A stretch of 64,000 bases of DNA, from positions 1-64,000 of the forward strand of contig CAUJDD010000104.1 of assembly GCA_963169295.1 (NCBI GenBank), written 5' to 3'. Positions 34,850 through 43,900 of this stretch are shown here, piece after piece. Both the position numbers and the translations under genes were made by a program. The notes beneath the pieces are model-generated. The model was not told the DNA's origin and made no database searches. It worked only from the letters and a program-made list of their open reading frames with translations. Source of the DNA: UBA4416 sp020846025 (GTDB lineage: Bacteria > Bacteroidota > Bacteroidia > B-17B0 > Aurantibacillaceae). Positions within the stretch are counted from its first letter, which is position 1; every line of letters begins with the position of its first letter.

Positions 34850-36886
34850 CTACTTTGTGTTATTAAACAAAATAAATTCTACACGACGGTTTTCTTCGTG
34901 TTCTGCATCTTCGCAAGTTACACCCTCGGTACATTTGTTTAAAATAAAGGCTTCGCCTTTTCCTATAATAGCATCAATTTGTTTTTTGTTGAGTTTAGCT
35001 GAAACTAAAAAATCACTAACGCTTTGAGCACGTTTTTTCGAAAGTTTTAAGTTATAATTCTCTTTACCTCTACAATCGGCAAAACCATATATCATGACTG
35101 AAATTTCAGGGTGTTGGGCTAGAATAGCTAAATTCTTTTTTAAAATTTCTTTGGCGTCATCTCTAATGTTTGATTTGTTTAAGTTAAAATGTACGGGTGT
35201 AATATCAAACCCTAAAGCAGCAATTTGCTTTGGATTTAGATATGGATGTTGAATGGTATCGTAAGGATTCTTCCCTTTTTCTTCTTCTTTGTGTTTCGCT
35301 AGTATATCATCTGGTATATGATAAATCATATTATTACACAATACAATAGGCTCCATACAAGTATCGCAGCCTGCAATGAGTTTTACATATACCGAATCAC
35401 CTTGTGAAGTAAGTGCAATAGTTTGAGTGATAGAAGAAGCATCTATCGGTAATTTAGCTCCATTAAATGTCCATTGATAAGCAATGGGCTTAATGTTATC
35501 TGGGATAGTGCTCTCAAATTTTACATTAATGGTTTCTGTTTCGGTAAGTTTAGTGTTAATGGTAATTAAGCTACTATTTTCGGTGGCGCATTCTTTTTTA
35601 AATTTGTCTAAGTAAGTTATTTTATAAATATCCATATCGCCATAACCGCCCATTCTTGATGAAGAAAAGAAAGTGTTAGTAGCTTGAGCATCTTGAGTCA
35701 TAAAAATATCATCGCCTGGTGAATTAGCTGGTTGTAATAAATTTACTGGAGTAGTCCACACACCATTTACTAGGGTACTTTTGTAAATATCGTAACCACC
35801 AAAGCTTGGATGTCCTTTTGATGAAAAATATAAGGTTTGCCCATCGTCCGATAAATAGGGCGAATCTTCGTCGTACACGGTGTTAATTACATCGCCCAAG
35901 TTTTGTGGTGTTCCCCATTCGCCATCGCTTCCTAACTCAGCTTTGTAAATATCCAATCCACCTTTTCCTAATTGTTTGTCTTCGCTGGTAAATAATAATG
36001 TTTTACCATCTTTACTAATGCATGCATGATTTTGATAAAAATCAAAATTTATTTTTTTAGACAATGTTTTAGCTTTTTTTGCGGTTCCATCTAATTGTAA
36101 TTGATGAATACTGTTTTTTTGAAATACAAATAAATTTTTGCCATCACTAGATGTGGAGATGACAGCTAGGTGAGATTTATTTGGATTAGTTTTAAAAATA
36201 TCTTTTGATATAGTATATACAGTTGGTGATTGGGGTCTTCCTTCTAAAAGTTTACTAGTATAAATATTTTCATAGGGTTTATCATCTATCTTACTTACTT
36301 TTTCTTTTTCATTATCTTTTCTACGAGAGGTAAATAGTAGTTCATTGCTTGATAACAAAGCGGGGGCATATTCACCAACTCCCGTATTTATCTTTGAACC
36401 AACATTTCCAACATAAATATTTTTATCAGAAACCGCTTCTTTATTTCTATCGCCATACAGGCAATCTTCTTTTTGCTTATTCAAATCATTAATATAATAT
36501 TTATCCATTTCTTTATCACGAGTAGCAATTACCAATAAATTGTCAAATAAAGAATAAGCTTTTTTATACTCGCCTTTGTACTGATAGCATTTCGCTAAAT
36601 AATAAATAATATCAGGAAATGTATCTTTAGGAGATTTATTATAAGCTGTTTCTAGATACTGAAATGCCTCTGCATAATTATTTATATAACGTGCTAAAAC
36701 CATACCTAAGCCAGCATTAGCTTTATAGTTTGTTTTGTCTAAATTATACGCTTTTGTAAAATAGTCTTTGGCTTTGTAAATCTTATTATTATCCAAGGCT
36801 TTGTCGCCTTTATTTAAATACTTATCTATTTGTGCAATGGTAATTGAAGCATACAACAAACAAAATAGTAAGATGATTTTTCTCAT
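34850..36886 (-). CDS. TPR / PD40-propeller / OmpA-family protein (PorE-like architecture)
   Basis: A 678-residue envelope protein with a signal peptide (KIILLFCLLYASITIAQ). TPR repeats lie at about residues 20-150, WD40-like PD40 blades at about 160-430 (GKTLLFTSEDK, DGQTLYFSSKGHPSFGGYDIYKS, FFSSSRMGGYGDMDIYK), an Ig/PKD-like segment follows, and a C-terminal OmpA peptidoglycan-binding domain spans about 560-678 (HFNLNKSNIR, IYGFADCRGKENYNLKLSKKRAQ, NRRVEF). The TPR-propeller-OmpA order resembles the T9SS accessory protein PorE and many paralogues in gliding Bacteroidota. I see no carboxypeptidase-regulatory-like domain between propeller and OmpA, so it may be a paralogue. Confidence 0.85.
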   Translation of the reverse strand: MRKIILLFCLLYASITIAQIDKYLNKGDKALDNNKIYKAKDYFTKAYNLDKTNYKANAGLGMVLARYINNYAEAFQYLETAYNKSPKDTFPDIIYYLAKCYQYKGEYKKAYSLFDNLLVIATRDKEMDKYYINDLNKQKEDCLYGDRNKEAVSDKNIYVGNVGSKINTGVGEYAPALLSSNELLFTSRRKDNEKEKVSKIDDKPYENIYTSKLLEGRPQSPTVYTISKDIFKTNPNKSHLAVISTSSDGKNLFVFQKNSIHQLQLDGTAKKAKTLSKKINFDFYQNHACISKDGKTLLFTSEDKQLGKGGLDIYKAELGSDGEWGTPQNLGDVINTVYDEDSPYLSDDGQTLYFSSKGHPSFGGYDIYKSTLVNGVWTTPVNLLQPANSPGDDIFMTQDAQATNTFFSSSRMGGYGDMDIYKITYLDKFKKECATENSSLITINTKLTETETINVKFESTIPDNIKPIAYQWTFNGAKLPIDASSITQTIALTSQGDSVYVKLIAGCDTCMEPIVLCNNMIYHIPDDILAKHKEEEKGKNPYDTIQHPYLNPKQIAALGFDITPVHFNLNKSNIRDDAKEILKKNLAILAQHPEISVMIYGFADCRGKENYNLKLSKKRAQSVSDFLVSAKLNKKQIDAIIGKGEAFILNKCTEGVTCEDAEHEENRRVEFILFNNTK

Positions 36887-36969
36887 AATTTAATTAAATA
36901 AGGGCTAAAAGTAAAAAAAATTATATGGATTTAGTCCACGAATTGGCGTTTTTAACAGACAAGACCTTG

Positions 36970-38229
36970 TTAATTACCTACAATTGGTTTAGAATCGAGA
37001 GTTTTAGAATCAAGTGCATCACGCAATCCGTTTCCTACTAACATAAAAGCTAACACTAAAATCATAATGGCAACACCAGGAACAAACGCTAAATAAGCAG
37101 AATCAATTAATACATAACCTCTGTGTGAATTAATCATCTCGCCCCAAGAAGGCGTAGGGGGTTGAGCGCCTATGCCTAAAAAACTTAAGCCAGCCTCTGT
37201 TAAAATTGCAGAAGCAAAGTTAGAAGTAGCAATTACAATAACAGGCCCCATAACATTAGGTAAAATGTGTCGAATAATAATACGCATATTCTTATAACCT
37301 AAGGCTCTACCCGCTTCTACAAATTCTTTTTCTCTTATACTTAATATTTGTCCTCGAATTAACCGAGCCACATCTACCCACATCGTTAATCCCACCGCAA
37401 TAAATACTTGCATAATACCTTTACCTAATACCAGAGTAATAGCAATAACCAATAATAAAGTAGGAATTGACCATACCACATTAATTAACCACATAATGGA
37501 ATCGTCTAGTCGCCCTCTATAATAGCCTGCAATAGCGCCCAACAACACTCCAATAAAAATAGAAATAATTACCGAAATAAATCCAACAGATAAAGAAATA
37601 CGAGTGCCAATCATTAAACGACTTAATAAATCCCTTCCTGCTAAATCTGTTCCTAACCAATATTTTTTAGTAATTAATAAATTTTTTTCAATCTCATCTT
37701 GTAATTGTTTAACATCTAATTTTAATTTCTCGCCTGTGCTTAATTGATAGAACTCTATCTTGTTTTGAATACTATCGTTTTTTATAGGAGAATTTAAATT
37801 AACATCATACACCACATCTGCCAGATTAAATGCAATCTTTGTCCCATTATTGGGTGTATTTCCGGTATATTCTTCTACTATTATATCAAATCCTGAAAAA
37901 CTATAGGAATGATATGGAATATTGGTGTATTCATTAACCTTACCAAACAACATTTTCTGAAACCAATTAACGTGTTGAAAACGATCGTTCTTTTTTACCT
38001 GTAAGATTTTTGTTTCAAACCCTGGCTTTTTAATTAAAAGCTCTGGCTTTTGGTCGTTAGCATAGGGGGTTGAATCGGGGGTAATTAAATATCCAAGTAT
38101 TGAAATAAAAGTTGCTAGCCCCACCAATATTAAACCAAACATAGCCAATTTATCATTCTTAAACTTTCGCCAAGTTTGAATAGATAATGACTCTGACTTA
38201 AAATCGCTATATTTCTTTTTAAATAACAA
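36970..38229 (-). CDS. DppC/OppC-type ABC transporter permease with large periplasmic insert
   Basis: A 419-residue permease of the peptide/nickel transporter family. TM1 is at about residues 29-49. The landmark WLGTDLAGRDLLSR begins at residue 191, about 110 residues later than in a typical DppC, so there is a large extracytoplasmic domain between TM1 and the core. The EAA loop EFVEAGRALGYKNMRIIIRHILPN is intact. No partner permease, ATPase or binding protein is in the window. It follows the GT2 gene with no spacing (stop/start adjacent), so it is probably cotranscribed with that pair. Substrate unknown. Confidence 0.88.
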   Translation of the reverse strand: MLFKKKYSDFKSESLSIQTWRKFKNDKLAMFGLILVGLATFISILGYLITPDSTPYANDQKPELLIKKPGFETKILQVKKNDRFQHVNWFQKMLFGKVNEYTNIPYHSYSFSGFDIIVEEYTGNTPNNGTKIAFNLADVVYDVNLNSPIKNDSIQNKIEFYQLSTGEKLKLDVKQLQDEIEKNLLITKKYWLGTDLAGRDLLSRLMIGTRISLSVGFISVIISIFIGVLLGAIAGYYRGRLDDSIMWLINVVWSIPTLLLVIAITLVLGKGIMQVFIAVGLTMWVDVARLIRGQILSIREKEFVEAGRALGYKNMRIIIRHILPNVMGPVIVIATSNFASAILTEAGLSFLGIGAQPPTPSWGEMINSHRGYVLIDSAYLAFVPGVAIMILVLAFMLVGNGLRDALDSKTLDSKPIVGN

Positions 38230-39360
38230 TTATCTCGTTTTTATACCTTTCCAGTAAGGCTTGTAAACCAATGAAGCAACTCCAATTACAAGTGCATATA
38301 TCCAATACACACATTCAAAAGGTATGAGCCACACTAAATACTTTACCTTATTTAAAAAATTAGAAGCTAAAAATAGTAACAAAAAATCAAAAACAAGCTT
38401 TGTTGCTACAAAAATCGATAAATAAGGTATTATGGCTGATTGTTTTATAATTGCAACGATTAAAGCTAATACTAATAAATTAGCAGTTATGATTATAAAG
38501 CCTCCAAAAAGATTTAATTGATTTTTATTATACTTTGCTTTATATGCCCAACGAATTCGCTGCTCAAGAAAATTTCGAAAATTTATTTCGGGTAAAGTCT
38601 TTACAATTAAATGACGGTCGAACCCATACATAATATTGATACTTTTCTTATTCTTAAAGTCTTCCAATAAAAAAACATCTTCTCCCGAACTAATATTTAA
38701 ATGCGACTGATATCCATTTGCATTTATAAAAGCTTGTTTTTTAAACGCTAAATTTGCTCCATTACACATAAAAGCCATATTAATCCCAGTATATCCAGCT
38801 GTAATTCCTGAAATAGCTAAATTCTCTACTATTTGAAATGTACTTAATACATGATGATGTGTAATATAATCAACAGGCATGATTAACATAGTTGATTGAT
38901 ACTTGGCAAAATATAAGTGAATTGATTTTAACCAATAAACACTTCTATAAATCACATCAGCATCTGTTGTTACAATAATGTCTCCTGTGGCTAATTGAAT
39001 AGCCTTAGTTAGATTAAGTTTCTTTCCTGTATGTTCGTTTTGTCTAATAATTTGATGTTTTATATTACTTTGCGAAAGGATGTTAGAAGCCAATTTATAT
39101 GTTTCATCCTCTGAAGCATCATCTATTAAAATTATTTCGAAAGAAGTTTTAGGATATTCTTGCGCCATGAGCTGTTTTATACAAGCACCTATGTTTTTCT
39201 CCTCATTTCTTGCAGATAACACAATACTTATAGATAGATAAGTGTCAAGAGTTGATTTTACATCAATGTGTTGATGTTTGTTGAAACCATAAATTGCAAG
39301 TGTTATAAATAACCCATATAAAATAATAATTACAGCAAATATGTATAACTCAAAAATCAT
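38230..39360 (-). CDS. Family 2 glycosyltransferase, membrane-bound
   Basis: A 376-residue processive-type GT2: an N-terminal helix (about 3-25), a GT-A domain with SARNEEKNIG, ILIDDASEDET, the DxD in TTDADVIYR, SGEDVFLLEDF and the acceptor-site EQRIRWAYKAKY (QxxRW-like), then three or four C-terminal membrane helices. It probably transfers a sugar to a lipid or polymer at the inner membrane; donor and acceptor are unknown. Its start overlaps the flippase-like gene by 11 nt, so the two are coupled. Confidence 0.88.
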   Translation of the reverse strand: MIFELYIFAVIIILYGLFITLAIYGFNKHQHIDVKSTLDTYLSISIVLSARNEEKNIGACIKQLMAQEYPKTSFEIILIDDASEDETYKLASNILSQSNIKHQIIRQNEHTGKKLNLTKAIQLATGDIIVTTDADVIYRSVYWLKSIHLYFAKYQSTMLIMPVDYITHHHVLSTFQIVENLAISGITAGYTGINMAFMCNGANLAFKKQAFINANGYQSHLNISSGEDVFLLEDFKNKKSINIMYGFDRHLIVKTLPEINFRNFLEQRIRWAYKAKYNKNQLNLFGGFIIITANLLVLALIVAIIKQSAIIPYLSIFVATKLVFDFLLLFLASNFLNKVKYLVWLIPFECVYWIYALVIGVASLVYKPYWKGIKTR

Positions 39361-40309
39361 GAATTGATTTTATATCCATTTTCTTTCGCAAGATAACTAT
39401 ATAACCAATTATACTTGGAATAACTACATTAATTATCCATAAAAAAGTAGAAGCCAAAATTACAACCAATGTGCTGTCGGGTGATGTATTAAAAACAAAA
39501 AGCGCAATAGCTGCTCTAATGGCGGGTTCAATTATACTTATCATAGGAATTAAACTAGTTAGCACAAAATAAGCAGCAATACTCAAAAACAAAGAAATAA
39601 AATCGGAATCAGAAGAAAAAGCTTGATAAATAAGATAAAATTGAAAAGTAAATACCATATATCGAGCCATAGACAATAGAATTAATTTTACAATTAATAT
39701 TTCTGGTAATTTCACAAAATCCTTGGCTTCCATTTTTTTAAACCACCTTAAAAAACTTAATTTACTTTGAATAAAAGATACATGGGTAATGGCCCAACAA
39801 AATCCTAAAATTAATAAGCTCCCTACAACTATTGTCCCATAAACAATAATATTTGAGCCTTGTTGGTTAATTAATTTTGCCGCCACGCATATCATTCCTA
39901 CACTCACTGTTATAAGCATTTGAAACATACCATTAATGAAATGAAGAATTGTTATACTTGGACGGTTTTGGGATTTAAAAAAGAAAACCTTTGCTAAAAA
40001 CTCCATGGCTCTACCAGGAGCAATGTTTCCAACACAAATACCCGAAAACACCGATTGAAGAGCGGTTGAATAACTCACAGGTTCCACCAAGCTGGTAATA
40101 GATTTCCATTTATAACTCTCAATACCCCAATTAATTGGCATTAAAACCAAACTAAAAATTAATAAAACAACCGTAGCTGAATGACTTAAATTGGTAATAC
40201 TCTGTTCTTTTAACTCAGGTATGGAAGAAAATTTAGAATAAATAACCCAGAAACTTATTACTCCAATAATAATTTTAATGAATATGGAGAAACTATTTTT
40301 TAGGTTCAT
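39350..40309 (-). CDS. Lysylphosphatidylglycerol-synthase-type flippase-like membrane protein
   Basis: A 319-residue polytopic protein (about eight helices) of the UPF0104/AglD2-like group that shares the transmembrane part of MprF. Family features: PINWGIESYKWKSI, the small-residue segment VGNIAPGRAMEFLAKVFFF and SLIPMISIIEPAIRAAIALF. Coupling to a GT2 gene is typical and points to lipid-linked glycan handling. Transport activity is inference. It is the first gene of the three-gene unit, with an exact -7 element 18 nt upstream. Confidence 0.8.
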   Translation of the reverse strand: MNLKNSFSIFIKIIIGVISFWVIYSKFSSIPELKEQSITNLSHSATVVLLIFSLVLMPINWGIESYKWKSITSLVEPVSYSTALQSVFSGICVGNIAPGRAMEFLAKVFFFKSQNRPSITILHFINGMFQMLITVSVGMICVAAKLINQQGSNIIVYGTIVVGSLLILGFCWAITHVSFIQSKLSFLRWFKKMEAKDFVKLPEILIVKLILLSMARYMVFTFQFYLIYQAFSSDSDFISLFLSIAAYFVLTSLIPMISIIEPAIRAAIALFVFNTSPDSTLVVILASTFLWIINVVIPSIIGYIVILRKKMDIKSIHDF

Positions 40310-40326
40310 GAGGAAGTTTAAAACTA

Positions 40327-40334
40327 CAAATTTA
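40327..40334 (-). promoter_or_regulatory. -7 promoter element of the flippase-GT2-permease unit
   Basis: On the minus strand TAAATTTG matches TAnnTTTG exactly, 18 nt upstream of the ATG at 40309. No clear -33 TTTG at the usual distance. Confidence 0.5.
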
Positions 40335-40517
40335 AGCCTAATTAAGAATAGTTCTTTTAATAATTTAATTCTATGTTTTACTCATTACTTAGCATTTTCT
40401 ACCTAATAAAAATAGGATTTCATTCGTTTTTAGTACATATATCTCATTTGAGTGGAATTTGGAAGAATTTTTGTAGTATTTTTAATATAAATTTTACAAA
40501 ATCAAATCCTTACTGTT

Positions 40518-40937
40518 ATGAAAAGATTTTCCCTACTACTTATTGCACTTTTAGCCTGTTTTTATATAAAAGCGCAAAGCGAACAATTTGTTGTTCCTGT
40601 ATCGAATTTAACTAAGAAAATGATTGCAAAGAATTACTCTTTGGAAGATCAAAAAGAATTAAATCAACATCCACAAAAGTTGAAATCTCTTGATTATATC
40701 TATTCAAAATCATTTCAAGTTCAGGCCTTAAACTATTCAGAAGAGCAATTCCAAAAAATTGATATCACTAAATATGATTTAAGCAGAAAAGTGAGTGAAA
40801 ATGTTTTGGTATATGATGAGGCCTCTGGATTACAATTAATCCTCGATCCACTAAATAAAATGGAAGAAGAAAAAAATGCTTTATTGTATCCAAACACCAA
40901 GATAAATAATCCATCAAATAAAATTGCTAATCCATAA
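40518..40937 (+). CDS. Small exported protein of unknown function
   Basis: A 139-residue protein with a signal peptide (FSLLLIALLACFYIKAQ) and a polar, helix-prone mature part (KKMIAKNYSLEDQKELNQHPQKLKSLDYIYSKSF), ending in an Asn/Pro-rich tail. I do not recognise a family. It is 24 nt upstream of the giant repeat protein and probably cotranscribed with it, so it may assist its export or assembly. Confidence 0.65.
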   Translation: MKRFSLLLIALLACFYIKAQSEQFVVPVSNLTKKMIAKNYSLEDQKELNQHPQKLKSLDYIYSKSFQVQALNYSEEQFQKIDITKYDLSRKVSENVLVYDEASGLQLILDPLNKMEEEKNALLYPNTKINNPSNKIANP

Positions 40938-40961
40938 CTCAACCTTTTAATTCAATTTGCT

Positions 40962-43900
40962 ATGAAAAAACTATATACACTTCTGTTTTCAATACTGTTT
41001 GTAGCAACATTTGCTCAAACTTTCATTCTGCCATCTACAGGTGTACAAAACACTTATAGTGGAGGATGTCCAGTTGGTACCTGCTCAGGAACCTTATTAG
41101 ACCCAGGAGGTGCAGGAAATTACCCTAATAATGTCAATCAAATTTATCAAGTGTTTTGTCCAACCACACCAGGAACATGTATTCAAGCCACTTTCACAAG
41201 CTTTAATACAGAGCTGGGTTATGACTTTTTAACAATAGGAAATGGCCCTGCACAAAATAGTGCAGTTTTTACGGGTGCGCCAGCAAACGCATCCGGTCAA
41301 ATTTGGGGAACTCCCACAGTACCTTTTAGTTATACAGCAAATAATAGTTCAGGATGTTTAACCTTTAGGTTTAATTCTGATGCAACCGTTAATAGACCCG
41401 GATTTACTGCCTCATTATCTTGTGTGCCTTGTGGTGCCGCTCAACCTGCCGGGAACTCTGATGCATGTGCCGCATCTTTTATTTGTTCAAATTTAGGATT
41501 TAATGATGTTTCATATGGTCCAGGTTTAAATCCAACCGAAGGCTGTGCCGGAAGTAGTTGTGTTACTGGAGAGACATATTCTAACTGGTACACTTTTTCA
41601 GCCGCCACATCAGGTTCATTAACCTTTACAATTAACCCAAATACTGGTTCAGATGATTTTGATTATGCAATATTTGGCCCGAATGTTTCTTGTGGTGCAT
41701 TAGGAAATCCTCTAAGGTGTTCTTATGCTGCAAATACTGGAAATACTGGACTTGGAAATGGGGCTCTTGATACTTCAGAAGATGTTACGGGTAATGGCTG
41801 GACTTCACCTATGACAGTAACCGCTGGCCAAACTTACATGTTAATGATAAACAATTGGACAGCAGGTGGAGCGGGATTTAATATTTTATTTGGAGGTACT
41901 GCAACACTTGGCGTATTAGCCCCCGCAGTATCTTCAACTTCAATTTGCGCAGGTCAAAGCGCTGTATTAACTGCTACACCAGCTACACCTGGAGGAACTT
42001 ATACTTGGTCGCCAGGTGGCGCAAATACTCAATCCATTTCTGTATCACCAGGATCTACTACTTCTTATTCGGTGGTTTATGCTCAAGGTGGATGCACAAG
42101 CCCAGCTTCTGCTTTAGCAACCGTTACTGTAAACTCCGTTCCAACTGCAAATGCTGGTACAACAAAAACTATTACTTGTGCAAATCCAACAGCTACATTA
42201 ACCGGTTCTGGTGGTGGTAGTTATGCTTGGAATGGACCAGGTATCGTGTCTGGTGGAACTTCAGCTAATCCTGTTGTAAATGCACCTGGAACCTATAGTT
42301 TAAATGTAACATCACCCCAAGGCTGCACATCATCAGTTGCAACCGTTGCTATTTCACAAAACACAACCACTCCATCTCCTACAGCCAATCATACCGGAAC
42401 CTTAACCTGTTCTAATGGCACTGTTGCATTAACTGGTTCACCTTCAAGCGGTGTAACTTACCAATGGAGTGGGCCAGGATTTAGTGGCGGAACTACCTCT
42501 CAAAATGCTATAGCAACTGCTCCTGGTACTTATACTTTAAGGGTAACCGACGCAGTAAATGGTTGTACCGCAACTGCCGTTACTACTGTTACACAAAACA
42601 CAGCAACACCTGTGGTTACGGGTGCAAGTACAGCAACTCTAACTTGTGCGTCAAATACACTTAATCTTAATGCAACTACCGCTGCAACACCTGTTAGTTA
42701 TAATTGGAACGGACCAGGAATAGTTTCGGGAGTCGGCACTGGTACAATTACAATTAATCAACCTGGTACTTATAACTATACCGTTACTAATACTTCAAAT
42801 GGTTGTGTAACCACTGGCACAAGATCAGTAACTCAAAATACGACCGCTCCAGTTGTAAATGGTTCTGTAACTGGAACATTATCTTGTGTTAACAATACTG
42901 TAAATATAACTGCTACAACAGCCGCAAGTCCTGTAAATTATAGTTGGAATGGACCAGGTATAGTAAGTGGTTCTTCAACTGGCACGATTACCGTAAACCA
43001 ACCAGGCACCTATAATTATACTGTAACAAATATTTCCAATGGTTGTTTTACTACGGGCTCTCAAACTGTTACTCAAAGTGCCGGATTACCTGTAGTAAAT
43101 GCTTCAACTTCGGGTACACTCAGTTGTACAACCACTTCGCTAACGGTAAGTGCTACTACTACAAGTTCACCTGTTAGTTATAACTGGAACGGACCAGGAA
43201 TAGTTTCAGGTACTGGTACAGGCACTATTACTGTAAATCAACCTGGTACTTATAACTACACTGTTACTAATACTTCAAATGGTTGTAGCACAACTGGATC
43301 GCAAGCTGTATCAAGTAACACCACAGTGGTAAATGCCAATGCTTCTAGTAGTGGTTCAATTACTTGTGCAACAAATAACGTAACCCTTACCGCTACTCCA
43401 ACCGGAACGAATTTCAATTATAGCTGGACAGGTCCAGGTACCATTACTAATGGAACTACTGATTCACCTAGTGTAGATGCAGGAGGAAATTATGTGGTTA
43501 CAGTAACTAATAGCACTAATGGTTGTTTTGATACATTCACAATTTCAGTATCTACAAATACAACTGTTCCAATTTTAAGTTTAGCAGCTAATTCATTAAC
43601 GACTACCTGTACAACTTCTACTGTTATGCTAAATGCTTCTTCAAATACAGATCCGAACTCTGCTTATAGTTGGACAGTTTCATCAGGAGGATCATTAAGT
43701 AGTACCACGGTTAATAATCCAACCGCATTAAGTGGTGGTATTTATGATGTAGTAGTTACTAATACAGTTAATGGGTGTGTTTCTTCGATGCAAACAGTAA
43801 CTGTAACTGCTGATGCCAATATTCCTACTTATACACTTTCAGCAACGGATGTAACATTAACTTGTATTTCATCAAGTGAAACAGTAACACTTACAACCAC

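Noticed and set aside
40373..40615. 80-codon plus-strand frame upstream of the SprB-like locus
   Set aside because: It overlaps, out of frame, the signal-peptide-bearing gene at 40518-40937 and has Cys/Ile/Phe-rich composition without domain features.
41945..42220. 91-codon alternative frame in the SprB-like gene
   Set aside because: Arg/Cys/Tyr-rich shadow frame caused by the Thr/Gly/Asn codon bias of the real reading frame.
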